Positions 24,984-35,157 of a stretch of DNA of 64,000 nt are shown in pieces. The DNA is from Planctomycetota bacterium (GTDB lineage: Bacteria; Planctomycetota; Brocadiia; Brocadiales; Brocadiaceae), in assembly GCA_016188675.1 (NCBI GenBank), contig JACPHJ010000004.1, forward strand, positions 1-64,000. The letters run 5' to 3'. The position numbers and the translations under genes are program-made. The notes beneath the pieces were generated by a model. That model made no database searches. It saw only the letters and a program-made list of their open reading frames with translations, and was not told the origin of the DNA. Every line of letters begins with the position of its first letter. The stretch's first letter is position 1.

Positions 24984-27900
24984 ATGACATTAAAGCACAC
25001 ATCATATAAAAAGTGTCTTATAGCTGCGCTCGCACAGTCCTTGGGTGTTTACATCCTGTGGATATTCATGTGTTTTGACGCACAGGCCCAGACTATTGAA
25101 ATAAAAACCGGGGAAATAAAACTTGCGGAAGGCTTAATAGTAAAACCTGAAGATATTGAAAATGCCAGAATAAAGGCAGAGGAGGTAAAGGCAAATGCTG
25201 ATAAATCGGTGAGTGAAATTGAGTCGTTTATATCGAATTTAGAAAGCGATGCAGAAACAACATTTACCTATCTTGAAGGGTTGCAACGGGAGAAAAAGTC
25301 CTATCAGGCAGGGACAACAAATCCGGAATTTTTAGAAGTGCTGGATAAGGAACTTGGGGTTATTAAACAAAAGATTGATGTAGACAATGAGCAGATACAG
25401 GCATACAAAGACCAGATTACGGCTATTCAAAATCAGGCAAGGGTTTATGCCGATTGGGTTATGTTGCTGAGTTCAGCCGCAAAGCTGGAGGAAACACTTG
25501 CCATAACGTCATCAGACCAGCTTTCTACAACTAAAAAAGAGGGAGACATTGCAAAGGGATACATTACCGCAGTGCAGGCAAATCTCAAGGAAAAGGAGAC
25601 GCTTGTTTCACATTTTACCAAGGAGTTTGAAGATGTTAAAGTGCAGCTATCCACAAAGGAGCAAGACCTTGCAAAAGATTTGGAATCCTTGAAGGCAAAA
25701 ATCCAGGAAGATACCCCTATTAAGGCGGCGCAGGAAAAGATTAATGGTATTGTCGCGTGGAAAAAGGCTGTAAATACGCAGTGGGTCTCAATATTTGGGG
25801 AAAAACTTGAAACAGCCGATATCCGTTATGATGAAGCAGTACAGACGTTGAAAAATGCAGAACTCAATGCCGCCTTTTTAGCCGAAAAGGCAAAACGTCT
25901 GGAAGAAAGGCTAAAAGCGGAAGAATTAAAAAAGAAGCAGGCCGAGCTGGAGATTGCAAAAAAGGCAGAGGAAATAACGCAGAAGGTCGCAGAGGTTACG
26001 AGGGCTGAAGCGGAAAAGACCATACAGGAGACAGCCAGAAAAACCGAGGAAATTGCACAGGAGCAAATGGTAACGACCTCTCCGGGAAAAAAGAGGGTGT
26101 TGGAGTTAGAGGCCGAGGTGCATAAGCAAATTGGATTGGTAGCAAAAAAGAAGGACGAACTTATTACCATAGGCGCACAACGATATAAAGACATTGCTGA
26201 ATATAAAAAGTTAGAAGCAGAAATCGAAGATTTAATAGACAAAGGGGCGGCGTTAAAAGACGTTGAAGAGCCGTTAAAAAAAGTTGAGTCGGAAACAAAA
26301 CGCTTCTCGGAGGCGATTACTGCATTGGAAAGCCTCATCCCTTCCGTAAAACAGGAGGAAAAGCTGGTCTCAGACAATCTATCTATGGCCTATGAGGAGA
26401 TTTCAAAAATTGAAAATGAAGCAGCATTGTTTGAAGACAAAGAATTGGCAGGAAAGGCAACGGAACATGCGCGCCAGATAGCAAAGACACTGGAAGAGCA
26501 GGCCGGACTTATATCTGCAAGATTAGATAGATTGTATGAACGACTGGAAATCAGGAAAAATGCATTAGCTATACTTCAGAAGACTAAAGAATCTTTAATC
26601 ACAATGAAGGCTGCCAACGTCTGGACAAGGGTAAGGAGCAATATTTCCACCCAAACATTTATTGTGTTATATAAAGATTTCGCGGGCTGCTACAGTCAAA
26701 AGGATTTGCTTTACCATGCAGTTGATTCTCATGCAAAAAATTTTATATCGTATGTATCAGAAAAAAAATATACACCCGGTTTCTGGGCCAGGTTTTGCGG
26801 GGTAATAGCATTGATTGCAGGATTTTATTTTTCCCAAAAATATGTCCGCTATTGGTGTGCCAACAATGTACAGGCGTTATATGAAACGTTAAGCATATCC
26901 TACTATAAGTCAAGACTGCTTCCCAGTCTTCTCATTGTGCTTCAGAAGAGTATAAATGCTATATGGCTGGCCATCCTTTCTGTGTCTATTTCCGGGATTT
27001 TTGGAACTGATTTGCCGCTGATAATGGCAATAATATATGTATTAACCTTTATTGCAACACATAAAGTGCTTAAGGGTTTTCTTGTCGAATCATTTGGTCC
27101 GGAAAAGGGAGATAGAAAATTAGTTACCTCACTGGCATATGTATCCCCAAAACATCTCTACAGGTCTTTAAATAGTGTCTTATTATTTTCCCTCATTTCC
27201 TTATCTATCATTGCAGTGCTGACAGTATTTCAATACAAAAATGACGTCATTGAACTGCTCTGGTTTGTATATCGGGTGGGAATGTTATTGCTTTTATTGT
27301 GGCTGGCAACACAGAAGACGTTCATATTCAAATTATTACCAGGTGTGGAAAGCAAATTTGGGAAATTTATCCATAAGATCATAACAATAATTTACCCGAT
27401 TTTTATCACTTTTGTTATCTCGTTATTTGCAATAAGAAGTCTCGGATATCCTGTATTAACGTACGTATTATTAATGACGTGTATTAAGAGTTTCGTGATT
27501 GCCTTTATCGCATTCTGGGTATGGAAGTTCCTGTATTATCGTTTGAGTCACGTTCGGGAGTTGCGTCTACAGAGGGATAATATTAAAAAGGGTTCGCCGG
27601 CGGAAAAGAGATTTCGTGCCATCACAACTATGTATCTGGTTTCGTTTAATTATGGTGTCTCTCTTATTGCCGCAGTGATTATTATCCGCGTATGGGTCGG
27701 GACATTTCGTGATGCGGTAGGCTCACCTGCCGCCCCGTATCTGTTTCAAAAAACATTCGGACAAATAGCGGCAATTATGGTGGCCATTGGGAACGGCCTG
27801 CGATACCGTTTTGTCTTTGAAGAAGGCAGGTATACGACACCTGCAAAAATAATTTTCGCGTTAATAGTGTTCTTTGTAGTCTTTTTTGTCTCACGGTATA

Positions 27901-28670
27901 TAAAGAAATTTATCAGTGAAAAGGTGTTTTTAAAATTTCGGCTAGAGAGAGGTTCGAGACAGACCTTATCTACATTGATTCGCTATGTCATTTTGTGTAT
28001 TGCCGCGCTTATAGGACTCAATGTCGCGGGTATTCCGTTGCGGAGCCTTGCAATCTTTGCCGGCGCTTTTGGTATTGGTATTGGCTTTGGAATGCAGAAT
28101 ATCATCGGCAATTTTATCAGTGGGATCATCCTTCTTTTTGAACGCCCTATGCGTGTCGGAGATGTAATTACCCTGGAAGACGGAACGTTGGGTACCATTG
28201 AAAAAATCAGCGCGCGGAGCACGACTATTCAAACCCCTGACGACATTACAATCACAGTACCCAATTCGAAGTTTATAGAGAGTAGAATAACGAACTGGAC
28301 ACACCCGACACCGCAAATGAGAGGTAACGTTAAGGTCGGCGTAGCATATGGCTCAAATACCACCCTTGTAAAGAAGTGTCTGCTGGAAATTGCCAGACAA
28401 AATCCCAATATAAAGACTTATCCCGAACCTTTTGTGCGGTTTGCAGAGTTTGGTGACAGCGCATTGGTCTTTGAATTATACTTTTGGTCTGACGATCCGG
28501 GGAAAAGGTGGTTTACGCAGAGTGAGCTAAATTTTGCTATCGATGAAGTGTTCCGGAAGAACAAAATTGAAATCGCCTTCCCGCAACGGGATATCCATAT
28601 ACGATCTATGATACCTTTTCCAGCACAGAACATACAGGAACGAGATAATCAAGAAATCACGGATAAATGA
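24984..28670 (+). CDS. Large MscS/MscK-type mechanosensitive channel
   Basis: 1228 residues. A signal-anchor (about 12-35) precedes a long periplasmic coiled coil (about 40-530, rich in EAEK-type heptads), then several membrane helices, and a C-terminal MscS core: AGAFGIGIGFGMQNIIGNFI (pore helix region), GDVITLEDGTLGTIEKIS and PNSKFIESRITNW (beta domain). Such channels open when the membrane is stretched and release solutes on osmotic downshift. This fits with the trehalose genes upstream. Confidence 0.92.
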   Translation: MTLKHTSYKKCLIAALAQSLGVYILWIFMCFDAQAQTIEIKTGEIKLAEGLIVKPEDIENARIKAEEVKANADKSVSEIESFISNLESDAETTFTYLEGLQREKKSYQAGTTNPEFLEVLDKELGVIKQKIDVDNEQIQAYKDQITAIQNQARVYADWVMLLSSAAKLEETLAITSSDQLSTTKKEGDIAKGYITAVQANLKEKETLVSHFTKEFEDVKVQLSTKEQDLAKDLESLKAKIQEDTPIKAAQEKINGIVAWKKAVNTQWVSIFGEKLETADIRYDEAVQTLKNAELNAAFLAEKAKRLEERLKAEELKKKQAELEIAKKAEEITQKVAEVTRAEAEKTIQETARKTEEIAQEQMVTTSPGKKRVLELEAEVHKQIGLVAKKKDELITIGAQRYKDIAEYKKLEAEIEDLIDKGAALKDVEEPLKKVESETKRFSEAITALESLIPSVKQEEKLVSDNLSMAYEEISKIENEAALFEDKELAGKATEHARQIAKTLEEQAGLISARLDRLYERLEIRKNALAILQKTKESLITMKAANVWTRVRSNISTQTFIVLYKDFAGCYSQKDLLYHAVDSHAKNFISYVSEKKYTPGFWARFCGVIALIAGFYFSQKYVRYWCANNVQALYETLSISYYKSRLLPSLLIVLQKSINAIWLAILSVSISGIFGTDLPLIMAIIYVLTFIATHKVLKGFLVESFGPEKGDRKLVTSLAYVSPKHLYRSLNSVLLFSLISLSIIAVLTVFQYKNDVIELLWFVYRVGMLLLLLWLATQKTFIFKLLPGVESKFGKFIHKIITIIYPIFITFVISLFAIRSLGYPVLTYVLLMTCIKSFVIAFIAFWVWKFLYYRLSHVRELRLQRDNIKKGSPAEKRFRAITTMYLVSFNYGVSLIAAVIIIRVWVGTFRDAVGSPAAPYLFQKTFGQIAAIMVAIGNGLRYRFVFEEGRYTTPAKIIFALIVFFVVFFVSRYIKKFISEKVFLKFRLERGSRQTLSTLIRYVILCIAALIGLNVAGIPLRSLAIFAGAFGIGIGFGMQNIIGNFISGIILLFERPMRVGDVITLEDGTLGTIEKISARSTTIQTPDDITITVPNSKFIESRITNWTHPTPQMRGNVKVGVAYGSNTTLVKKCLLEIARQNPNIKTYPEPFVRFAEFGDSALVFELYFWSDDPGKRWFTQSELNFAIDEVFRKNKIEIAFPQRDIHIRSMIPFPAQNIQERDNQEITDK

Positions 28671-28673
28671 ACA

Positions 28674-29789
28674 ATGCCCAAACTGAGTCTATTAGCACTT
28701 TTCCTGTTGTTGTTATGTCTTGCAAGTAATGCCTTTCCAGACGAGATAAAAACTATTGACGGCAATATTATCGAAGGAGAAGTGGCAGATGTTGATGATG
28801 AATATCTTTCTATCAGACAAGGACAAGAACGTATAAGTTTTATCCAATGGCGCATTATCAGCCTTATTTCGAGGGAGAAAGAGGTGATTATTGTAAACCA
28901 TGATAAAAACCAAAGGAGATTTATAATTATGACAGCAGATGCGAATAGTTTATCTGCTAAAAATATAAATATTACAACAACAGATAAAATATCGGACATA
29001 TACCCCGAAGAGTTGTTAACAAATCGTGTTTTATTTTACAAAGAAACGGAACAATCGGCGCTAGTAAAAGCGAACGTAGATTCTTCTACCGTATTTAGCA
29101 TGAAAGATGCGTCCGGGAAGAATACCATCCGTCATAAAAAGCCATGGAAGGGCAATATTGACGCCGGTCTTACGATCCAAAAAGGAAATAAAGAAGCATT
29201 GACAACCAATGCAAAGACTGACTTTTCCCTGGAAAGAACAAAAGACAATATGTATTTTAACGGTCTCCTTCTTGTCGAAACAAAAGACAGTGTAAAAAGC
29301 GCAGACGAACAACGGGGCACGCTGAAATATGAACGAAAACACAAAAGAAGACTTTATTCATTTTATCAGGAAAGCATGGAACATGACGAAATTGAGAAGC
29401 TCAACTTCCGCTCTATTTCATCTTCCGGAATAGGGTACCGGTTTATTGACACGGAAAGTTTAAAATATAAGTCTGAAGCCGGCCCGTCATTTACCTATGA
29501 AAGGTTTCGCGACAATATTCTCCAAACGGACCCCGGCTTGAGAATAGGAAATTTTGTCGATTGGCAAATCCTTCCTTCAACGCTATTCTATTTTAAAGTA
29601 GACTTTTTACCCGTACCGGAGAATATGGTTGACTGGCGGTTAGAGTCCGACATGGGGTTGCGGCACAACCTCACAAAATCTCTGTCATTGAACATGAACT
29701 GGATAAATCAACACGACAATAAACCAAGCGCTGAGAATGTAAGTAAAAATGACGCCACGATACTAAGTACAATAGGATATAATTTTTAA
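28674..29789 (+). CDS. DUF481-type outer-membrane protein
   Basis: 371 residues, signal peptide (LSLLALFLLLLCLASNAFP). After a short N-terminal domain (ELQI-like, DEIKTIDGNIIEGEVADV) comes a DUF481-like beta-rich region: WKGNIDAGLTIQKGNKEALT, RLYSFYQESMEHDEIEKLN, GIGYRFIDTESLKYKSEAGP and a C-terminus ending NDATILSTIGYNF (aromatic last residue), typical of outer-membrane barrels. Three bases after the channel stop, so likely cotranscribed. Function of the family is unknown. Confidence 0.82.
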   Translation: MPKLSLLALFLLLLCLASNAFPDEIKTIDGNIIEGEVADVDDEYLSIRQGQERISFIQWRIISLISREKEVIIVNHDKNQRRFIIMTADANSLSAKNINITTTDKISDIYPEELLTNRVLFYKETEQSALVKANVDSSTVFSMKDASGKNTIRHKKPWKGNIDAGLTIQKGNKEALTTNAKTDFSLERTKDNMYFNGLLLVETKDSVKSADEQRGTLKYERKHKRRLYSFYQESMEHDEIEKLNFRSISSSGIGYRFIDTESLKYKSEAGPSFTYERFRDNILQTDPGLRIGNFVDWQILPSTLFYFKVDFLPVPENMVDWRLESDMGLRHNLTKSLSLNMNWINQHDNKPSAENVSKNDATILSTIGYNF

Positions 29790-29961
29790 AATTACTTTGT
29801 AACTGGCGTGGCGACAGATTTTCCCTTTTTAATACAATTTTTACTCGACAAAATTTGAAAAATGCCTTAATCTATGACGCAGACGTTGCCTATCTCCCTT
29901 ATACTGTGTTTTTCAGAGGGAACTATGTAAGCATTTAAAAATATTCGCATTTCAATTCAAT

Positions 29962-30828
29962 ATGTCCATGACAGAAAAAAACAACAAATTGACAGAACCA
30001 GCAAAGATGTCTTCTCCTCAAAAACCAATGAATACATGGAAGCACATGGTTGCCTATGTTTGTATATGGTTTCTAGTCGTAGTGCTTGTCATGGTTTATT
30101 TTACCTCAACAGGTTCACCACAAGCCGGCCTTTTAGAGGTTGGAGCATCTGCGTTAATTTTTGTCGCTTTGTTTCACCTTGTTATGAAATTCTTCCCACT
30201 CGTCGCTAAGATCATTACTTCCATAATTGTAATAGGTTTTGGGATTGCATTAATCTTCGTGAATTATCACTATTTGAAAGTTGTTAAAAAAGATGCTTCA
30301 CTGGAGCAATTATTAGTGGGAGACCTTCTCGTTCATAAGATTTTAAAAACCATCGAAAAAGAGCCAATTGCTTTAGTAACCAAAGAAGAAATTCCCAAAA
30401 CAGTTTCAGAACCAACATATGAAAAACCATCACCGGCAATATCTCTTGATCAAATAAAAACAACGATTGCAGCTCCAATCACAGCGGGCACGAACTTAGA
30501 ATTATTACATATTACACCACCTGCCCCCGTTATTAAAACAGGGACAGCGTTTATGACCGAAAAATATAAGATGGAGTCGCATGCCGGTATGATGCATGAG
30601 GAAATTTCCCGTTTGACATTTACAACAAAAGAACGTGAGCCTATAGTCCAGCACGTTACCGAAAGAAAAGATCTTATGCCTTCATTTCTCCTCGGAGTCA
30701 TTCAAGAAACATCAATTACTGCATTAAAAGACCATAAGATTCAACCTTCTATATCCGGGATGCCTGAATCAATTAATATGATAAAATTGTGCGAACCTTT
30801 AAAAGAAGGCCGTATGCCGGTTAATTAA
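29962..30828 (+). CDS. Membrane protein of unknown function
   Basis: 288 residues. Residues about 25-105 hold three hydrophobic helices (VAYVCIWFLVVVLVMVYF; ALIFVALFHLVMKF; IITSIIVIGFGIALIFV). The rest (105-288) is hydrophilic, Lys/Glu/Thr/Pro rich, and probably cytoplasmic or periplasmic linker. No family was recognised. Neighbours are the DUF481 protein upstream and a TPR protein downstream. Confidence 0.65.
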   Translation: MSMTEKNNKLTEPAKMSSPQKPMNTWKHMVAYVCIWFLVVVLVMVYFTSTGSPQAGLLEVGASALIFVALFHLVMKFFPLVAKIITSIIVIGFGIALIFVNYHYLKVVKKDASLEQLLVGDLLVHKILKTIEKEPIALVTKEEIPKTVSEPTYEKPSPAISLDQIKTTIAAPITAGTNLELLHITPPAPVIKTGTAFMTEKYKMESHAGMMHEEISRLTFTTKEREPIVQHVTERKDLMPSFLLGVIQETSITALKDHKIQPSISGMPESINMIKLCEPLKEGRMPVN

Positions 30829-30877
30829 ATTTTATAGGAATTTTCATTTTATTTAGCGAGTTTTAGGATGGCATAAA

Positions 30878-30961
30878 ATCCCCCTTAGAAAAGGGGGCAA
30901 GGGGGTTGTAAAATAACCAGAAAAAACACAACCCCCTGTTTCCCCCTTATTAAGTGGGATT
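30878..30961. repeat. CCCCCTT/AAGGGGG paired hairpin element
   Basis: Two hairpins of the CCCCCTTAGAAAAGGGGG kind joined by a spacer with ACAACCCCC/GGGGGTTGT outer arms. A GGAATTTTCATTTTATTTA motif lies just upstream and recurs at about 33651. Confidence 0.7.
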
Positions 30962-30994
30962 AACTCGTTTGATATTTTTAATAGGAGTCATGTT

Positions 30995-31708
30995 ATGAAG
31001 ATGGTTATCGTAACAGTTCTTATGCTTTTAGCTTTAGTAAACGTTGGTTATTGCCAGGATCAGGGTAAAGATGAATCTTTGGATGCTGCGCTTAAGGAAT
31101 TTCAACAAGCTGTTGAAAAAAATCCCAACTACGCCGAGGCGTATTATAATCTTGGGATTGTGTATAGTGAAAAAGGAATGGCAGGAGATGCAATCGCCGC
31201 ATACAAAAAAACATTAGAGATTGAACCCAATTTTGCAAAGGCACACAACAATCTCGGTGTAATATATTATGAGGCGGGCCGATTAGACGAAGCTGTAGAA
31301 ACCCTTAAAAAGGCCATTGCAATATCCCCACAGTATGTCGAGTCACACTACAATCTTGGGATTGTTTATCATGGAAAGAAGCAATACTCCGATGCCGTGG
31401 CGGCTTTTAAAAAAGCCGTAGAACTTAACCCAAACTTTGAAAAGGGATATTATAATTTAGGTGTCACATATGCTTCTACGGATGCCATAGACGAATCTCT
31501 CGCCGCCTTTAAAAAAACGGTTGAAATTAACCCAGAATATTCGGATGCTTACTATAATATGGGTGTCGCCTATGCAAAGAAGGATCAACTTGACGAGGCT
31601 ATTAAATCCTTACAAAAAGCCTTAGAACTCAACCCAAACGACGATAAGGCGCATTTCGCTTTGGGTGTAATCTATCAGGCTAAACGGAAGGCAAAAGTGT
31701 CAAAATAA
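30995..31708 (+). CDS. Secreted TPR-repeat protein
   Basis: 237 residues with a signal peptide (VIVTVLMLLALVNVGYC) and six tandem TPR units of 34 residues, for example NYAEAYYNLGIVYSEKGMAG and EYSDAYYNMGVAYAKKDQLD. A periplasmic scaffolding protein; partner unknown. The gene ends 44 bp before the permease start. Confidence 0.9.
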   Translation: MKMVIVTVLMLLALVNVGYCQDQGKDESLDAALKEFQQAVEKNPNYAEAYYNLGIVYSEKGMAGDAIAAYKKTLEIEPNFAKAHNNLGVIYYEAGRLDEAVETLKKAIAISPQYVESHYNLGIVYHGKKQYSDAVAAFKKAVELNPNFEKGYYNLGVTYASTDAIDESLAAFKKTVEINPEYSDAYYNMGVAYAKKDQLDEAIKSLQKALELNPNDDKAHFALGVIYQAKRKAKVSK

Positions 31709-31752
31709 TTTTGGGAAGATACTACAGCGCCCCTGAAGAACTCGCATTAAAC

Positions 31753-32580
31753 ATGGTGGAAAAGATTTTTAAGAAACTTGCCTTTTATATATTTTCAATC
31801 CTTATCATATTCTGGAATATAGGTCCTTTTCTCTGGATTTTATTGACCTCTCTCAAGCCTGCATCACAGATCATGCAACTGCCACCCATATTCCCGGCTA
31901 ATTATACTATTGACGCATACAAAAACGTCCTTTTGGGAAGCCATTTTCCTCAGTACTTGTTTAATAGTTTTATGGTATCGCTATCAACAGTATTGATAAC
32001 CATACCTTTCTCACTCCTTGCAGCATACGGAATATCGCGCTTCTCATTCCGGGGAAAGACTTCCATTTTATTCATGATTATGATCCTGTTTACCATTCCC
32101 TCCATAAGTCTTGTAGCAGCCCTTTATAAACTTTTTTATGCCCTGGGGTGGATCAACCTGCCTATTTCTCTTATCTGTAATTACAGCGCCCTCAATTTTC
32201 CCCTGGCCTTTTTCCTCTTGATAAAATATATTGACAAAATCCCAATCGAGATGGACTGTGCTGCCCTCATAGACGGCTGTACACATTTTCAAACCTTTCG
32301 GTATATTATTACCCCCATATCCTCGCCCGGCATCATTTCTGCGGCAATTCTTGTCTTTATCTTTTGCTGGAATGAATTCCTTTTTGCCCTTACCTTCACC
32401 CTCGATGAAACAACACGGATGGCATCTGTGGGGATTGCCCTGTTTCAAGGCACGTATGAGATTCCCTGGGGTGATATTGCCGCCGCCTCTGTCGCAGTGA
32501 CGCTTCCACTCCTTGCCTTTTTAACGTTTTTCCAAAAATATATTGTACAGGGTTTGACATCAGGTGCGGTGAAAGAATGA
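31753..32580 (+). CDS. Carbohydrate ABC importer permease, MalG type
   Basis: Six-helix permease of 275 residues. The EAA motif is at EMDCAALIDGCTHFQTFRYI and the region is followed by ITPISSPGIISAAI, as in MalG/LacG permeases. Start chosen at ATG 31753 rather than an in-frame TTG at 31711 because homology begins with the N-terminal TM helix. Four-base overlap with the ATPase. Together with the substrate-binding protein and MalF-type permease at 35984-38120 it makes a complete importer, probably for trehalose or maltose given the neighbourhood (inferred). Confidence 0.88.
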   Translation: MVEKIFKKLAFYIFSILIIFWNIGPFLWILLTSLKPASQIMQLPPIFPANYTIDAYKNVLLGSHFPQYLFNSFMVSLSTVLITIPFSLLAAYGISRFSFRGKTSILFMIMILFTIPSISLVAALYKLFYALGWINLPISLICNYSALNFPLAFFLLIKYIDKIPIEMDCAALIDGCTHFQTFRYIITPISSPGIISAAILVFIFCWNEFLFALTFTLDETTRMASVGIALFQGTYEIPWGDIAAASVAVTLPLLAFLTFFQKYIVQGLTSGAVKE

Positions 32581-33635
32581 AGATAAGACTGCAAGACCTT
32601 ACAAAACAATACAGACATACCACTGCCGTAAACAATCTGAATTTAGATATAAACAGCGGCGAATTTCTGGTGGTGCTGGGATCAAGCGGGAGTGGGAAAT
32701 CCACCACATTAAACATGCTTGCAGGTCTGGAATCGCCTACCTCAGGATATCTCTTCTTTGATGAACATATAGTCAATCATTTATCGCCCGGAGAAAGAGA
32801 CGTTGCTCTGGTCTTCCAGAACTATGCCTTGTATCCGCATATGAAGGTTTGCGACAATATTGCCTTTCCCCTCAGAATAAGGAAGGAAAATAATATTGAC
32901 AAAAAGGTCTTTGAAATGGCTGATATGTTAGGGCTAAACTCCATGATGCGGAAATACCCGAAGGAGCTTTCCGGTGGAGAAAGACAGAGAGTCGCGCTGG
33001 CACGGGCGCTTGTCAGGAATCCCCAGGTGTTTTTGATGGATGAACCGCTGAGCAATCTTGATGCGCGTCTTCGACTTTCGGCACGAATGGAATTAAAAAA
33101 ACTGCAAAGGGATCGCAATATTACCACTGTGTATGTTACCCATGACCAGACCGAGGCCCTCACATTGGGAGACCGTATCGCCATCATGGACAAGGGTACA
33201 ATACAGCAAATTGGTGCTCCCAATGAGATATACCAGAAGCCCCAAAACATTTTTGTTGCAGGTTTTATCGGGACGCCACCCATGAACATGGCACAAATAA
33301 AGATTTACGATTTACACGCATTTAATATCGGTGGAGTAACGGTTGAATTTCCTGTTTTATTGCCCAATAAAAAAGACCTCATTTTAGGCATACGACCCGA
33401 AAAATTAACAATTGTGCCTCCAAACACACCTTTTGCCATTCCCGGGAAAATCGAGCATATAGAATATCTTGGCAGCGAATCGGTATGCCATGTTGAAATC
33501 ACTAAAAACATGACATGGTATGTTAAAGGTAATGGTGGAGAAGAAACAAAAACAGGGGAGCAAGTGGGCCTGCAATTCTCTCCCGAAGATGCCCATTGGT
33601 TTGATCCTGTAACCGGCGAAAGGATAGCATTTTGA
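32577..33635 (+). CDS. Sugar ABC importer ATPase (UgpC/MsmX type)
   Basis: 352-residue ATPase: Walker A GSSGSGKST at 35-43, signature LSGGERQRVALARAL, Walker B VFLMDEPLSNLDAR, switch His in THDQTEALTLG and a C-terminal TOBE domain. It energises the permease pair; MsmX/UgpC-type ATPases may serve more than one importer. Confidence 0.93.
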   Translation: MKIRLQDLTKQYRHTTAVNNLNLDINSGEFLVVLGSSGSGKSTTLNMLAGLESPTSGYLFFDEHIVNHLSPGERDVALVFQNYALYPHMKVCDNIAFPLRIRKENNIDKKVFEMADMLGLNSMMRKYPKELSGGERQRVALARALVRNPQVFLMDEPLSNLDARLRLSARMELKKLQRDRNITTVYVTHDQTEALTLGDRIAIMDKGTIQQIGAPNEIYQKPQNIFVAGFIGTPPMNMAQIKIYDLHAFNIGGVTVEFPVLLPNKKDLILGIRPEKLTIVPPNTPFAIPGKIEHIEYLGSESVCHVEITKNMTWYVKGNGGEETKTGEQVGLQFSPEDAHWFDPVTGERIAF

Positions 33636-33688
33636 ACTGGATAGTATTGGAATTTTCATTTTATTTATGCGGTTTTCTGGTGGTACGG

Positions 33689-33711
33689 ACAAACAGAGCT
33701 TGTCCGTGATT
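33689..33711 (+). terminator. Hairpin after the importer ATPase
   Basis: ACGGACAA-N7-TTGTCCGT forms an 8-bp stem 54 bases after the stop. No T-run follows, so it is a possible terminator or repeat, not a strong one. Confidence 0.35.
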
Positions 33712-33802
33712 AGCTTTAATTATATACAACCTTTTTATATTGACGAAAACAAACTGAGGTATTATATTTTTATCGAAAATGTCTTATTCGAGGACTGGAT
33801 AA

Positions 33803-34129
33803 ATGAGAATTTTAGAGATTGTTCCAAAAGAAGATTACCTACTATACATCAAGACAGATGATGGGCAAACAGGTCTATTTGATGTAAAGCCCTATCTCGA
33901 ATCAGAAGCCTTTGTGCCACTGAAAGACAGAATTGAATTTGAACGTATTCACAATGGGGAGTATTACATTGAGTGGGAGTGTGGGGCGGACCTATCTGCA
34001 GATACCATTGAGGCGAGGTGGAAACCCGGGGCAATAGAAGACACTCAACAAAATGGTAGGACGCTGGAAGAGACATGGGGGGTCTCAAAATCTTTATTTG
34101 CCCACCCAATTCTGGCGGTACTGACTTGA
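33803..34129 (+). CDS. DUF2442-family protein with an odd C-terminal extension
   Basis: Residues 1-75 match DUF2442: LYIKTDDGQTGLFDVKPYL, PLKDRIEFERIHNGEYYIEW and ECGADLSADTIEARW. Such proteins are often encoded beside toxin-antitoxin genes. The family normally stops a few residues after ADLSADT; here 30 further residues (from EARWKPG onward) look non-homologous, as though the old stop was lost. Function unknown. Confidence 0.7.
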   Translation: MRILEIVPKEDYLLYIKTDDGQTGLFDVKPYLESEAFVPLKDRIEFERIHNGEYYIEWECGADLSADTIEARWKPGAIEDTQQNGRTLEETWGVSKSLFAHPILAVLT

Positions 34130-34160
34130 CAAGCGTAACTCTATAGGTTACATTGTTATT

Positions 34161-34439
34161 GTGATAAAAAGCTTTGTGCATAAAGGTCTGGAAAACTATT
34201 TTTACAATGGATCGAAGAAAGGTATTCAACCACAACACGCTCAGAAATTAGCTGATTTACTTGATAGGCTTGATGCTGCACGAGACATAACTGATATGAG
34301 ATTCCCTGGGTCTGATTTACATCAACTCAAAGGGAAGATGAAGGGATTATGGGCAGTAAAGGTTTCAGGGAATTGGAGAGTAGTTTTTAGCTTCAAAGAG
34401 GCTAATGCCTACGATATTAATTATATTGACTATCATTAA
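34161..34439 (+). CDS. higB: HigB-type mRNA interferase toxin
   Basis: 92-residue RelE/HigB-fold protein, GTG start. Seen: MIKSFVHKGLENYFYNGSKKG, RLDAARDITDMRFPG, HQLKGKMKGLWAVKVSGNWR and VFSFKEANAYDINYIDYH. It cleaves ribosome-bound mRNA when released from antitoxin. Followed 13 bp later by higA; HigB-before-HigA order is characteristic. Confidence 0.9.
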   Translation: MIKSFVHKGLENYFYNGSKKGIQPQHAQKLADLLDRLDAARDITDMRFPGSDLHQLKGKMKGLWAVKVSGNWRVVFSFKEANAYDINYIDYH

Positions 34440-34451
34440 GAAGGTGAGAAT

Positions 34452-34745
34452 ATGAAAGCAAGAAAAAGACTGCCGACCCATCCGGGGGGTATTTTGAGAA
34501 GGCATTATATGGAACCGTTGTCTTTGACGGTTTCGGAGCTTGCCGAGGTTCTTGGGGTATCAAGAAAAACATTATCAAAGATTGTAAACGAGCGCGGTTC
34601 TGTTACTCCGGACATGGCTTTACGTTTGTCGAAGGCATTCAAAACAACGCCGGAGTTATGGCTTAACCTTCAGCAGAATTATGACATATGGCATGCGTCT
34701 CAAGAGTCTAAAGACTGGAAGATGGTTGAGGCAATTGTATTATAG
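34452..34745 (+). CDS. higA: HigA-family antitoxin
   Basis: 97 residues, helix-turn-helix of the HigA type: PTHPGGILRRHYMEPLSLT, VSELAEVLGVSRKTLSKIVN and LSKAFKTTPELWLNLQQNYD. Neutralises HigB and represses the pair. An AGAAGGTGAG site supports the ATG. The stop is followed at once by ATCTAAC, a sequence like the start of an integron attC site. Confidence 0.92.
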   Translation: MKARKRLPTHPGGILRRHYMEPLSLTVSELAEVLGVSRKTLSKIVNERGSVTPDMALRLSKAFKTTPELWLNLQQNYDIWHASQESKDWKMVEAIVL

Positions 34746-35157
34746 GTAATCTAACAACGCGTTGCAGAAGGCAGTTGGGGGATAAAATCTCAAAAAGCAA
34801 AAGGAACAAAAGGGGTCACCCATTAGAAGGCTGTACGAGAATGCAAAATCGTAAAAATTCAGATATTGATTTACAAGGACTTTTGACTCAAGAAATCACG
34901 AAGAAATGAATTCTCGGGCAACCTGTAAAGATTTGTGACCCCATCCCCTTTCCATCCCCTTTGAGTGCTGGCTGGTTCCCCGCGTGGGTTATTTAAGTCG
35001 TTATGCTTAAAATAAGAGAATAAAAGGACAAATTGATAAAGAAAGAATTTGCACTTATCACTAATGATCCAATCATTTCATCTTCAAGGTTTGTAAAGGT
35101 TTTTTGGTAATAGAAGCAACTGTATAATCATCGTTAGACAAGCAGGCCACTTCACTT
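34746..35157. other. Gap without a recognised gene
   Basis: No convincing gene; the longest open frames are short. It holds an inverted pair AAAGGGGTCAC (about 34808) and GTGACCCCATCCCCTTT (about 34936), plus two cassette-core-like heptamers, ATCTAAC at 34749-34755 and GTTAGAC at 35133-35139. Confidence 0.5.
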